Assembly: GCA_047967505.1 (NCBI GenBank)
Contig: CM106540.1
Direction: 5' to 3' (one strand)
DNA: 64,000 nucleotides
Source of the DNA: Dipteris shenzhenensis
Taxonomy: Eukaryota; Polypodiophyta; Polypodiopsida; Gleicheniales
This document shows, one piece after another, positions 45,521 to 56,120 of the stretch. Within the stretch, counting starts at the first letter, position 1. Every line of letters starts with the position of its first letter. The notes beneath the pieces were generated by a model, which saw only the letters and a list, made by a program, of their open reading frames with translations, searched no databases and was not told the origin of the DNA. The position numbers were made by a program, and so were the translations under genes.

Positions 45521-45735
45521 ACTACAATTTCCTTGCCAGAAAATGCAATTGATGATATGGCCCTTGAGGGGTCCCCGTCTAGGGCAAGGGCCATATCGAC
45601 ATGCATTATACAATATCTAGGATGCCACTAGATAGAAATGGCACGCCAATATGGACCTTGTCCCTAAAGAGGACCCCTCAAGGGCCATGTCGTTAATTGC
45701 ATTTTGCTTGGTTGTACAAGGAAATACATTTTCCT
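45521..45735. repeat. Large foldback / inverted repeat (~70-bp arms)
   Basis: The left arm (about 45528-45588, including aatgcaattgatgatatggc and ccttgaggggtcc) matches the reverse complement of the right arm (about 45655-45727, including ggacccctcaagggccatgt and cgttaattgcatttt). The loop is about 65 bp. Pairing continues with small bulges through ggggtccccgtctagggcaagg. A second, smaller perfect 12-bp palindrome (atatggcccttg / caagggccatat) sits within the left arm. This is compatible with a MITE or foldback element, or with a small-RNA hairpin precursor. Confidence 0.75.
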
Positions 45736-45859
45736 TGGTAAACAAATATATAACTCTAAGAACCAGTGCGATGGCTGTCATAGATCTCCTTCTATTTGCC
45801 AGTGCACTGGTCATCATAGACCTCCTCATGTAATATGTAAAAATAAGTAACAGAGCTGT

Positions 45860-46350
45860 AACTCCAAGAACTTGTGTGGTGGTCTCTCCAAGACAACCTT
45901 GAATTTTGGGTGATGATAGGTCGTCAGAGGCCAGAGACTAGCCAAAGAGTGCGTTGAGGCGATGGTCAAAATGATAGATTGCATCTCATTATTATGCCAA
46001 AAACCAGCGCCGTGGTCTCTCCAAGCCAACCTATGATTGTGCATGGGCAAAGCTACAGCAAAAGGTTGCACAATGACAGGTGGTCAGGTGCTGTTCAGAA
46101 TGATAGATTGCATCTCTTTATTATGCCATGAACCGGCACGGTGGTCTCTCCAAGCCAACCTTCAATTGTAATGATCTACATGTGTGCAGTGGCAAAGTTG
46201 TGGCAAAAGGGTACAGGATCATAAGTGACCAGGCGACTCAGGCCAGAGACTACACTGCGCGAAGCAGTGCAGAGATGCACGATGTAGTGTAGAGCTACCG
46301 TGTGTTGAGCTATGCAGTGTTTAGAATAAATATATTGCATCTCATTATTA
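45860..46350. repeat. ~126-bp tandem repeat, 3-4 units
   Basis: The phrase (g/c)tggtctctccaagccaacct occurs at about 45881, 46008 and 46134, a period of 126-127 bp. A segment of the form atgatagattgcatctcattattatgcca accompanies it near 45970, 46099 and, in diverged form, 46328. The adjoining 104-codon minus-strand ORF at 46176-46490 has no motif and overlaps the repeat. Confidence 0.85.
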
Positions 46351-46494
46351 TGCCAATGCAAAATCATGATGTCGAAAAAATTTCTGGCAAGAGCACAGGT
46401 CCATGCAAATTCCAAATATTCACTGAGGAGCGCATCGTGTTGCGGCCCCAAAATGGCCTCGAAAATAGTTCTGCGATTGGCTACACCCAAGCAA

Positions 46495-47645
46495 ACGTTG
46501 ACCCAAATTTATATCATGCATGTTTGAGCCTGCAATAAGCTTGTCACATCAACCTACAATAACAATATCACATATCTTCCATTTTCTAGTTTTTGAGAAT
46601 AAACACAGTGGTGTGAATGACATCTACTATAACGTTGTTCTATCATACACCTATCAAATTTCAAATAGCACCTTCTTGGAGCTTATTTTAAGACATAGAT
46701 ACTTTTTCTATATCAATTACTCCTTTCCTTTGACCTCATATCCCTGTGGCTGCTACATAAAAATCTATTGCCAATGAAGAAAAGATGTATTCACATCTAA
46801 TTATTCAAGATGCAAGTCTTTTATTGCCACAAGACTCAAAATAGTTCTGATTGAAGTCATTTTAACAACAAGAGAGAATATTTCATCAAAATCTATACCT
46901 TTGTTCATCCTCTATGACATAGGATTTTCTTGTGGCATTCTCAAGGTTGCATTGTCTCTATGAATTCCATTATATGAACAGGAACTATCAAATTCTTTAC
47001 TCTAGTATTCTCCTCCATTATCTGATCTGAGACCCTTCAACTTCTTTCCTATCTCATTCTCAGCCAAAGATTTGCATTTCTTAAAAGTTTCAAAGACATA
47101 AGATTTTCTTTGAATGTAATTAAACCAAAGTTTTTCTAGTTGTATCATCAATAAAAGTAGCATAATAGTGAGAATCACCAAGAGATGATACATCTGTAAG
47201 ACCCCATATATCTGTATGCCCAAGATCTAAAATTTTCCTCTTCTTTTGTTTCCCAACTCTAAGAAATCTAACTCTCTTTTATTTTCCATAAACACATTTG
47301 TCACAAAAATTCAAATCAACCTACTTTAAACCTGGCAATAGATTTCTTGAGTGAAGAATCTACATCCACTTCTTGCTCATGTGTCCAAGCCTATGATGCC
47401 TTAAGGTTGTACCTGTTCCTGTAGGAGCTAAAGAAATAGAGGAATAAGCGTTACCAATACATAAATATGGTGTATCTACCTTGTCTTCTTTTGCTATTAC
47501 CATTGCTCCTTTAGTGACTTGCTACAAAATCCCTGTAAATGTGGTTGTGCAACCTGCATCATCCAATCATCCTTCTAAAATTAAGTTTCTTCTTAAATTA
47601 GGAACATGCCTTACCTCCTTCAACAAAGAACTATCATACACAGAA
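46495..47645 (-). pseudogene. Ty1/copia pol fragment (integrase and partial RT)
   Basis: On the minus strand, in order: VPNLRRNL-like and DDAGCTTTFTGIL (about 47540-47600), a GAG-pre-integrase region with HMSKKWM-like and SRNLLPGLK (about 47340), an integrase core with GHTDIWG (about 47220), SHYYATFIDDTTRK (about 47150), ENEIGKKLKGLRSDNGGEY (about 47005-47060), and a jump to reverse transcriptase with DVNTSFLHW (about 46780), QQPQGYEVKG, HHCVYSQKLENGRYVILLL (46560-46618) and LIAGSNMHDIN (about 46520). In the RT box the Tyr codon is a stop and the second Asp reads Val in that frame. A deletion removes the rest of integrase. It is heavily frameshifted. Confidence 0.85.
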
Positions 47646-47889
47646 CGTTAAAGAGGAGGCTAGTCCATCAAGTGCATGGCTACCTAACACTAGGGGAAAA
47701 GGCTTAGAACCTTGAGTGATGTTGAGAAGGTTGCGAGCCCTATAACAAAGTGAAAAGAAAGCATGGCATTTGCCCATAGGCCATGAGCCTGCAAGAGACT
47801 ATAACTTGTACATTAGAAGTGTGGTTGTATACACCCTTATGTAATGAGTGGTGTATTAGTTGTGACATCCAACCCATTGTTTTTTGGAA
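47646..47889. other. No recognisable gene
   Basis: Short AT-rich stretch upstream (in minus sense) of the copia pol fragment. Protease or gag sequence would be expected here but is not readable. Confidence 0.4.
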
Positions 47890-48525
47890 TCTCTAAATGT
47901 AGTCAGAGATTTTCTTCCATGTATGGTCTTCATGTTCGACTTGTACTGGCATATACATTAAAAATATTTGATCATCCTAGGCTTGTATCTTTGAAAATTT
48001 TGTGTTGTATCTTTTAGAAAGATAGGCTTGTATCTTTTAAAAATATTTGATCTTCATAGACTTGTGTATTTTTGAAATATTGTATTATCAAAGGATCTTT
48101 TGGGTGAAACACAGTCTTGTATCTTTGAATGTAGTCTGAACTTCTTGAGAAAGTTCCTTGTACTTGCATACACATTAAAAATATTTGATCATCATAGGCT
48201 TATATCTTTGAAAATTTTATGTTGTATCTTTTAAAAATATTTAATCTTCATAGGCTTGTGTCTTTTTAAATTATTGTATCATCAAAGGATATTTTGGGTG
48301 AAACACAGTCTTGTATCTTTGAATGTTGTCTGAACTTCTTGAGAGAGAGTGCCTTGTATTGGCATACACATTACAACCATTTGATCAATAGGCTTGTATC
48401 TTTGAAAATTTTATGTTGTATCTTCTAGAAAGATAGGCTTGTATCTTTTAAAAATGTTTGATCTTCATAGACTTGTGTCTTTTTAAATTATTGTATCATC
48501 AAAGGATCTTTTGGGTGAAGCCCCA
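47890..48525. repeat. ~200-bp tandem repeat, about 3 units
   Basis: The phrase caaaggatcttttgggtgaa(a/g)c recurs at about 48090, 48284 and 48500 (periods 194 and 216). In front of it lie repeated aaaatatttgatcttcataggcttgtgtct segments, and after it acagtcttgtatctttgaatgt and gtctgaacttcttgaga. The last unit runs into the 3' end of the minus-strand pseudogene that follows. Confidence 0.85.
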
Positions 48526-49560
48526 TGCTATGTTCCTTTCCTTAGACACATAGCTGGCTTGAGCCCCATGAGACAAGTTGGTCCTCAAGAAACCCATGAC
48601 ATCAGATGCACAATTTAAGGTGGCTCCATTTTCCTTAAGCTGTTCATGTGTTAATGCTCTCTTCAATACATCCCCATCTCCATCATGCTCTCCCTTGCCA
48701 TGCCCAGATCCAAAGAAATTCCATGTCAATTGCAAACCTATGAGCCATTCAAATATAGATATGGAATAGAAAGGCCTTCTAGCCTTGAATTGGGAGGCTG
48801 CACCATCTAACCAAACCCAATGCTTGGTCAGTTCCAACCCTTGTTCTGTCAACCACCTATGATGTAGCATAAAACAATGTTGGATAAAGAGGGTGTTGTG
48901 CACCTTGTCATATGAGATAAAGAAGTGAAATGTCTTATCCACCTCACTTGTGATACAAAAGTATGTTATGTGCACAAAAATTGTAACTTGGCTGGAGTGC
49001 CAATGCATGGACTAAATCTCGTATGCTCCTTGAAAGAGTAGTTTTCTGTGAAGCCAACCACTGAAACTACCACATCTTTAAGAAAACTTAGCACATACTT
49101 TTTGAACTGTTCAGCCTACCACTTATAAGTGTAATTGTGCTTGATGAATATTTTGAGGTGCTTCGTCATTAATGATATACAATCACTGCAATCCATCTCC
49201 TTTATCACAAGGTCTTTCCTTTACTTCTTTTTCCCATTTACAGTGGTGCATGTATCCACATTCTGGAAGACCTTCACCATCACCTTTTTGGAAACTTGAT
49301 TCATCTCATGAGGGCAACATGATATGATATTTGGACCACATTTTTTGCACTCAACCAAGATACATTGATGATGGTGCAATGTGGATCCAACAAGTTTGGG
49401 ACACACCATAGACTCCTAGAGGGGAGTGACACCCTTGTAAGCTTGTCCAAAATCTCTGCCACGTTTGTTATTTTCACATATCTGATAGCCACAGTTGCAA
49501 GATGCTCCATGAAGACCAAAACTCTACGTCCTTAGCTAATTGATTGCATCCTTGATAAAA
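48480..49560 (-). pseudogene. Transposase-like conserved protein, C-terminal part
   Basis: The best block is 169 codons, 49008-48499: MHWHSSQVTIFVHITYF, IQHCFMLHHRWL, HWVWLDGAASQFKARRPF and WNFFGSGHGKGEHDGDGDV. Upstream frames add DCSDCISLMTKHLKIFIKHN (about 49190-49130), SVVGFTENYSFKEH (about 49030-49070) and Cys-rich segments at 49409-49221. I recognise the motif set (acidic residue before ENY, W.DG with Gln-Phe-Lys, GHGKG.HDG.G) from a family of uncharacterised proteins recurring in plant genomes. The spaced acidic residues suggest an RNase H-fold (DDE-type) transposase ancestry, but that is inference. Frame changes near 49010 and 49200 break it. Confidence 0.6.
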
Positions 49561-49869
49561 ATCATATGCACATGATAAATGCAGTAGCATGTATACATGC
49601 CCTTCAACTTTTGCATGAAATAGGGCTCCAAGCACTCAAATGAGCATTGTTGAATCTTGATCTTTGGAAAGGTGTCCTTGAATCACTGGAAATGTCAACC
49701 TATGGCAGTGTACAAATCAATGGAGCTCTTAGAAACACTAACGCAGACTATCAATTATCTGCTTTTTGTAAAAAAACACCAGCATTGTGCTCTCATTACA
49801 TAATAACAATAGTGCTCTCAACTCAGACTCACTTGCTTTACAACAACCAAGGTTGACTCCATACAAGTC

Positions 49870-50540
49870 CAACAATCATGCCATCCCATAGGTTTCTTTG
49901 TGTCCAAAATTCACATATCACTTTTTTCCCCCTTTGTGCATTGTGAGCAATCTCAAAGCAGTTACATAAAGCAGTCTCAAAGAAACTGTTTGAAAACATT
50001 CTCATAACAGTTCATGATGTCTCCAATTAGCCAAGAAGCAATCTAAAACAACTCTAAAAGGAGTTCATCATGCCATCCCATAGGTTTCTTTGGGGTCAAA
50101 ACTATCATATCACTTTGTGCCCCCTTTGTGCATTGTGGGCAGTCTCAAAGTAGTTACTGAAAGTAGTCACAACGTAGTTAGTCAAAGCACTCTCAAAGCA
50201 ACTGTCTGAAAATACTCGCATAGCAGTTCATGATGTCTCTAACCGCTCAAAAGCAATCTGAAACAACTCTCAAAGTAGTTCATCATGCCATCTCATAGGT
50301 TTATTTGTGGCCAAAACTATCATATCATTGTGTGCCCCCTGTGTGCATTGTGAGCAGTCTCAAAGTAGTTACTCAAAGCAGTCTCAAAGAAACTGTCTAA
50401 AAACACTCTCATAGCAATTTATGATGTCTCTAACCACTCAAAAGCAATCTAAAGCAACTCTAAAGTAGTTCATCATGCCATCCCATAGGTTTCTTTGTCG
50501 CCAAAACCATCATATCACTTTGTGCCCCCTTTTTGGATTG
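49870..50540. repeat. ~200-bp tandem repeat, 3-4 units
   Basis: The phrase catgccatcccataggtttctttg occurs at about 49879, 50071, 50286 (changed) and 50476, spacing 190-215 bp. Each unit also carries actatcatatcactttgtgcccc, runs of (ca)gtctcaaag(t/c)a(g/a)tta and gatgtctctaaccactcaaaagcaatct. The array separates two parts of the minus-strand transposase-like pseudogene, so it probably expanded inside it or inside an intron. Confidence 0.88.
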
Positions 50541-50880
50541 TGAGTGCAATGACCTGAGGTTGCTCGAGAAGGTGGATAGGATGCTTCACGCAGCTTTTTT
50601 TGCCTAAACTCTTTTGACATACATCTTTCTTATTGGGGGACACCCTTGTTTCCCGAGTCCAAAATGCAACGACAATATCGTGAACCTCTTGTGTAATGCT
50701 GCTACATCGTTGTTGTTGTCTTTGGCACATGGATAGCAACAACATTCCCTAATCTTCAACCAACAAACAAGATTTTTCAAAGTAAAAATTCCTTCTATGG
50801 ACATGCAAAAGCTTTGAGGCTTTTGTAATTTTAAATTATTGGTATTTTGGTCCATTAGAATTAATCACCATCATCATGGT
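50530..50880 (-). pseudogene. Transposase-like conserved protein, N-terminal part
   Basis: Minus-strand frames at 50855-50604 and 50745-50515 overlap. They give FTLKNLVCWLKIRECCCYP, then (switching frame) MCQRQQQRCSSITQEVHDIV, VAFWTRETRVSPNKKDVCQK, VKHPIHLLEQPQ. The FW..(E/N)TRVSPNKKDV segment followed by HP.H.LE is what I associate with the upstream part of the same family as 48480-49560. Strand and order agree. Between the two parts lie about 1 kb of tandem repeat and non-coding sequence. A frameshift of one base at about 50700 is needed. Confidence 0.5.
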
Positions 50881-51044
50881 AGACCTTTTGAAGAAAACTT
50901 CATTAGAGGTTCCTCGCTGCTCATTATTTTTTGTAGGAGACCTACTACCAACTGTATGTTTTCCCTTGGGATTGTTGCAATTAGTTGGAGCAATAAGGGG
51001 GCAACAAGAAGTAGTTAACAGTTGCCTTGTAGATAGAGACTGAG

Positions 51045-51500
51045 TATAGGGGTGTGACTTTGGCTACGTGTGAGCTAGCTCAATTTCAAAAGCTACTTGT
51101 AGATTTGGGTCATTCAATGGATGAGCTAGTTATCAATATTGTGACAATATTAGAAGCGCTATGCTTGCTAAGAACCTCTTCTATCATGCTAGAACAAAGA
51201 ATTTTGAGGTACACATTTCAAAAGCCATTTGTAGATTTGGGTCATTCAGTGTATGAAGTAGTCCATTGCGACAAGATTAGAAGCATTATGCTTGCTAAGA
51301 ACCTATTCTATCATGCTATAGCAAAGGACACTGAGGTACATTATCAATTTGTGAGGTAGAAGATTCTAGCAAGCAATGTTGATCTTATGTGTGTCAGCAC
51401 TAAGGAGTGGTTGATATTTTTATGAAGGCACTCGGTACACTAAAGCTCCACATATTTAAAGTCTTGCTTGGTGTACTAGAGATGGATTTGAACTTGAGGA
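51045..51500 (+). pseudogene. Ty1/copia RNase H C-terminal fragment with internal duplication
   Basis: The frame reads ATCELAQFQKLLVDLGHSMD, then a degenerate MLAKN segment. A second round of the same region follows from about 51215 (QKPFVDLGHSVYEVVHCDK; RSIMLAKNLFYHAIAKDTEV; HYQFVR), then the copia terminal signature (VDLMCVSTKEW...FTKALGT-like, with frame changes) to about 51500. The duplicated unit is about 145 bp. It is an isolated 3' end of a copia pol gene; no matching RT is upstream within the window on this strand. Confidence 0.75.
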
Positions 51501-53149
51501 TGCCTATTGAGATATCAATCTCACACCTTTATGTAGCACCTAGGTGATCATTCCATATTTATGTCAGTGGCATCATTGGTTGTTGGCATGGTTGATAGGG
51601 CTTCTTTAATATCCATGTGTGGACATTGAAAGTGGTCTAGATGTAAAGGTTTTGGCTATTCTAGCTCTACACATTGTTTGGACATAACTTTGGAGGATCT
51701 CTATCATTAGTAGGATCATTGTTGATATCCACCACATGGGCGTTAAAAAGTGGGGTTTTTGGACATTAGATAGTTGGATAAGGAACACTTGGTATCTTTT
51801 CAGAATATGCATGACTTGTGTTGGTTTTGGTAGCACATTGGCACCTTCTTAATATCCATAGATGGGTATTGATTTTTTACTTGTTAAGATAAGATGGTGG
51901 TACCAAGATAGGGTTGAAGTATTGAGCCTACTATTACAGATGATGGAAAATGGAAATTTGAAGAGTTTTGTATGTCCTCACAAAGATATCCTTTTTGGTG
52001 TTTTGGGTGTCCAAGTCAAGTTTTCAGTGAGTGACATTGATGCCACATAGATGATGTTTAGCACTTTGCTTGAATGTTGGTCCCTGCTAGTCTCATGTCC
52101 ACACAAAGTTATCTAAGGGTCAATTTTAAAGCTTAAGGGGGGTATATATGTTTTCCAGGTGTTGTGAGAAAAATCAAGTTTTGGAGTATCTGAAATGTAC
52201 ATGCAAAGACCTAAATATGATATTTTTGGAATCCAATTGTCAGATGCCAAGAAATAGTTATGGTTGACAGCTGTCAGTGTCAAGCTAATAGGTGACTATT
52301 GATGTCCAACCATGGATATAATGTCTACACATAGATATGTAGTTGTGCCGCCATGCTCAAGCTATAGACTATCACAATAAAACATCTAATGCTTTTTATA
52401 TTTTGGTACAGTTTTTCTGGTGAAGAAGAAGCTATCCTACCTAACTATAATAACACAAAAACACTTTAAAAGATAATTTTTTATGGTGTAATTATTTTTT
52501 CAAGAGGATCCTCAAAGTGTCAAGTCATTTCACATTGAAATGACTTGGTTTTTCTACTATTTTTTTAGTATTTCACAAGCTTAGCAATGATTTTATCGAC
52601 CTACACACCAATTCCCATGATAAACTAACACATGAAATCACAACAGCAACCTCAAACGCCATCCTACATCTCTATAAGAACTAAAAGCACAACAACCACC
52701 TCAAGCACCATAACTCCATAACTAGCCACTTTTCGCTAACCTAATTGGCGGTGGTTGGTAACAAGAGAGATGATAATTAGAATGATGATAACATTCTAGG
52801 TGAGTGATAATTATGCCCAAGGATATGAAGCTTGAAAGTCATTTTTGTGGCAATCATGAAGTGTATCTCATCAATAGAAACAATTTTGTTTACTAGATAA
52901 CCTAGCTCCAACATAGCCCTAATGTAATGTTATTATATGGGTAGTCTTTGTGTGCTTTTAATATTTTTGCATGTCTTACCTTTTCTTACAACTGTCTGAA
53001 AAAAATTACCCCATTTGGCATATTGAAAGAACAAAGTTCTTTGTGTGTTAAATCTTGCTCATTTTACAATGTGCATGGTAAAGCCACGAATGAGCCACCA
53101 ATACACACAGCCTTACAACATGGTACTAGCCACCAATACACATATCTTG
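51501..53149. other. No recognisable gene
   Basis: AT-rich sequence; at 51570-51860 the words atccatgtgtgg / atccatagatggg and similar recur loosely. No frame shows domain features. It may include the 3' LTR of the copia fragment, but no LTR partner is present. Confidence 0.4.
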
Positions 53150-53460
53150 AAGTTTCATAAAATGTTCATGGTTGTTCGAACTAGATGCATAGAATTTTTT
53201 AAGGCCTTATTAAGCAATTTCAATTTAGGTATTTGGTCAACTACAATGAAGCATAATATACTATGTATGGTGAAAGATCTAGAGAAGTATGCAAGAGATA
53301 GACTTCCTTTCTTCGTGGTTTGGAGCCAAGGCGGATGCTACACCAAATATTTACTCAATATTTTGTGTATGGTGAAAGACCTAGAAAAGTATGCAAAACA
53401 ACTTCCTTATTTGGAGCCAAAAGGGATGCTACAACTATGAAAGTATTAAAATATATCGAC
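53150..53460 (+). pseudogene. NIF/FCP1-like HAD phosphatase fragment
   Basis: The frame at 53045-53440 contains RTRCIEFFKALLSNFNLGIW followed by STTMKHNILCMVKDLEK and LPFFVVWSQGGCYT. That is the pattern of the NLI-interacting-factor (CTD-phosphatase-like) domain: a helix before GIWST (HAD motif II) and the following helix and strand. The catalytic Asp motif I, which would lie upstream, is missing. A ~102-bp tandem duplication (53264-53365 and 53366-53440) repeats the ILCMVKDLEKYA segment. Such proteins dephosphorylate Ser/Thr residues. Only a single-exon-sized piece survives, so this is a gene fragment. Confidence 0.55.
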
Positions 53461-53875
53461 CAAATAATTACATGCCAATGCCATGTTTAAACCTTTGGCC
53501 ACAATTGCAAACAATTTGGATGTGATGCAAGAAGAAGAATTCATATTGATGACTCACCATACAAGGGTTGTACTAACCTCCCATCAAATTGCATTTTTCT
53601 ACGTACATTTGATGTTAAAAATGACAATAATGTTCTAATGGTAGAGTTGCTACCTTAGCTATCACAAGCTACTGGTGTATGGAGAATGGCTAGTGTGTGA
53701 AGGTCATGAATTGTACCATTCGGTTCAAGAAGTGATTCATGAATGGAAGGAACGAAACAGAAAATTGTCAAAAATGAAGTTCAATACAAAAAGCCTTCTT
53801 ATTGCAAGAACATAAAGTAAAATAATGAAGCTACTAGTAGAGGATCACAAGGTAGAAGCCCTAATATAAGATTTT
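53461..53875. other. Possible continuation of the NIF-like fragment
   Basis: Plus-strand reading fragments here (for example EEEFILMTHHTRVV and VIHEWKERNRKLSK) are short and unplaced. I cannot support a separate gene. Confidence 0.25.
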
Positions 53876-54595
53876 CAACTAAAGCCAACCATTTTTGACA
53901 TACCTGAACGCATTGCTCTTTCGAGCTATAGCATAAAACCACACTTTCCTAGTTGCATCATTATTTAACGTCACCATATAGTATTCAGTCTTGCCTAATG
54001 ATCGTGTAAGCATGGAACCACATACGTCTGAATGTACCAAATCAAGCCTTTCAAACTCTTTCTTTCTCCCTTTATAGGATGATTTCTCAGAAAAACTAAA
54101 ATGCGATACACAATCCAAATGGCATAAGAGTTTCATTCCATTTTGGCTCATGTGACCGACAATGCCACAAAGAAGTACTTGGTTGCTTGGTTATTGTAAC
54201 AACATGATCAGACACCCCTGATACATGTAAGGGATACAATGTCCCACACTTGGCACCCCTTGTCAAAACCATAGAGCCCTTTTGAATTTTCAAACTCTGA
54301 AAATCAAAGGTAGTCTAAAAACCAGCATCATCTAACTGACCCGCTGAAATGAGACTCTTGGTCAACTTAGAAACATGTCTCATATTTTTCAAAACAAATG
54401 CAGACTCATTTGTAAAAGAAAACTAGATGTCACCTACTCCCACTATGTCACATGCATAGTTATTTGCAAGATGCACACAACCTATCTTTCCACTGTCATA
54501 AGTGGAGAACCATTCCCTATGGGATGTAACATGGACTAAATGGTGCAGTTCATCTATTATGCAACTAGATTTTGCTCTAGATTACGAGGGGACGT
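53876..54595 (-). pseudogene. Ty1/copia protease-to-integrase fragment
   Basis: Minus-strand segments in order: WFSTYDSGKIGCVHLANNYA-like (about 54500), RHVSKLTKSLISAGQLDDAG (about 54340), IQKGSMVLTRGAKCGTLYPL (about 54290-54225), LWHCRSHEPKWN (about 54150), FERLDLVHSDVCG (about 54040), KTEYYMVTLNNDATRKVWF (about 53985-53930). They correspond to the end of the protease region, the GAG-pre-integrase zinc region and the start of the integrase core of a copia element. The frames at 54293-54096 and 54151-53879 overlap with a shift. It is distinct in sequence from the copia fragment at 46.5-47.6 kb. Confidence 0.8.
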
Positions 54596-55574
54596 GACCT
54601 TCCTCTTGTAATGTCCTTCAAAGAGTACCTCAGAGACTTTCTAGAGGTTTTTCTGGATGACCTGTGTGCCCATTCCAAATGATTTAAATTTAATGTCCAC
54701 AAAATCTTCACAATAACTTTTCATAGACGTCAGATGTAGATTTTCAACATCAAGAGCAGTTTCTCATGCATGTGTGCCTTGATCTTGAGATGGAGCATTT
54801 AGATACATTCAGTCATGAATGGCCATGAACATTTTTTAGGGAATAAAATTTATTGTGAGAACATCACATGGATAAATGGGGTCCAAACAACCTATATTAG
54901 GACCTAAGATTTCCTATATCATGTCACATATGCATGAGAAATTGAGCCCCAATGCTAAGAATGAGAATCGCTTTAGATTCAATGACTATAACATTCAACT
55001 TAATGCTTCAAAACTAAGCATTTTAAGATCTCCTTACATACCTAGGATGAAGGATATGAAAGCTTTCCTACTTACTCAAAGTTAGGATACAATGTGCTAG
55101 GATCACACCACACATTGCCGAAGAGTGCTAAAGACTTGACTAAATTTGGAATTTGAGTTTAATTGGAAACAAGCATTGTCTCTCAAGGCTTATGACTGTA
55201 ATAGTCTCTCGGAGTCTCTTGAGTCATTGCTTGTAACTATTATCTTTTATTGGTGGGTTTGATAAATGATAGAGATGACACTTTTCGCAAAGAAACATAC
55301 TTTTTACAAACTATGAGTTTGATTAAAGCCATTTTACTTCTCCATATAATCATTTTCTACTTCGCAAGTTTTTTCCATTACACTTTCTATGAATTTCTCA
55401 AGCATACTGATATAACAAATTATTTCATATGATTAGATTATATATGATGTATCTGTATGATTGACTGTAATAAATCTAAATGTTGCTTACTAGCAACTAT
55501 ATTTTTGTTATGTCCATGTAGGGAAATCCATAGAGATGATTGAATGCTTATGAATTATGTACATGCATTTCATG
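54596..55574. other. No recognisable gene
   Basis: AT-rich with short ORFs only. The stretch at 54600-54800 may continue the copia gag region on the minus strand but is too decayed to read. Confidence 0.4.
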
Positions 55575-55575
55575 C

Positions 55576-56011
55576 AATGGGTATTACTACGAGAATCAAT
55601 GCTCCATCTCATGTAACCACGCAGATACTGGCTAGCTCTACCTGAAAGCCACCCATTATGAGGAGAAGGCATTAGAGTACCACGATTTCCCGATAGGTCC
55701 TTAGACACCAAATAGAGGCTGAGTGTGGCCTCATGGTGGATAGAGAGGCTTAGAGCTAGGACATTGTCAACGAGGCTACGTGTTAAGTGTGGGAAGATAA
55801 GCCATATCTTACTAGACTAAGGGCTGAGGAAGCGCATCCATGGCAACCTTGTCTCGAGTTTTTAGGCTCATTTGGAGCCCTATATGATCTTCAATGTCTC
55901 TAGGCCAAACAGAGAATATGGGTTTGTTGGCTTCAACTACACCACCTCTCTAAAGTGTGGCTGGGGCTTTCTTGGTAACTAACCTCGAGTTGGCCAATTG
56001 GGTTGACTAAG
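55576..56011 (-). repeat. Truncated LTR related to the 15.7-kb solo LTR
   Basis: From tgggtattactacgagaatcaatgctcc onward, this segment matches the inverted end of the LTR at 15718-16458 and the LTR at 31556-32305. Shared words include atgaggagaaggcat at 55656-55670 and ggctacgtgttaagtgtgggaa at about 55773. Similarity fades after about 55910. It is cut at 56012 by the copia-type LTR end. Confidence 0.55.
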
Positions 56012-56076
56012 TGTGAGAGTGCAATGGAATCTGAACAGAGAGAGATAGGGAGAGAACACTCAAACAAGCAAACTGC

Positions 56077-56119
<43 letters not shown>

Positions 56120-56120
56120 A
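56012..56120 (-). repeat. Copia 3' LTR end with (GA)n tract
   Basis: The plus-strand segment starting TGTGAGAGTGCAATGGAATC matches 63673-63750 (TGTGAGAGTGCAGCAGAATC ... caagcaaactgct) from the first base of the LTR end. It therefore appears to be the 3' terminus of the minus-strand copia-related element whose 5' LTR lies at the right edge of the window. It runs into a GA dinucleotide tract at 56080-56118, after which similarity to the right LTR is lost. Confidence 0.6.

Noticed and set aside
46176-46490. 104-codon minus-strand ORF
   Set aside because: It overlaps the 126-bp tandem repeat and shows no motif.
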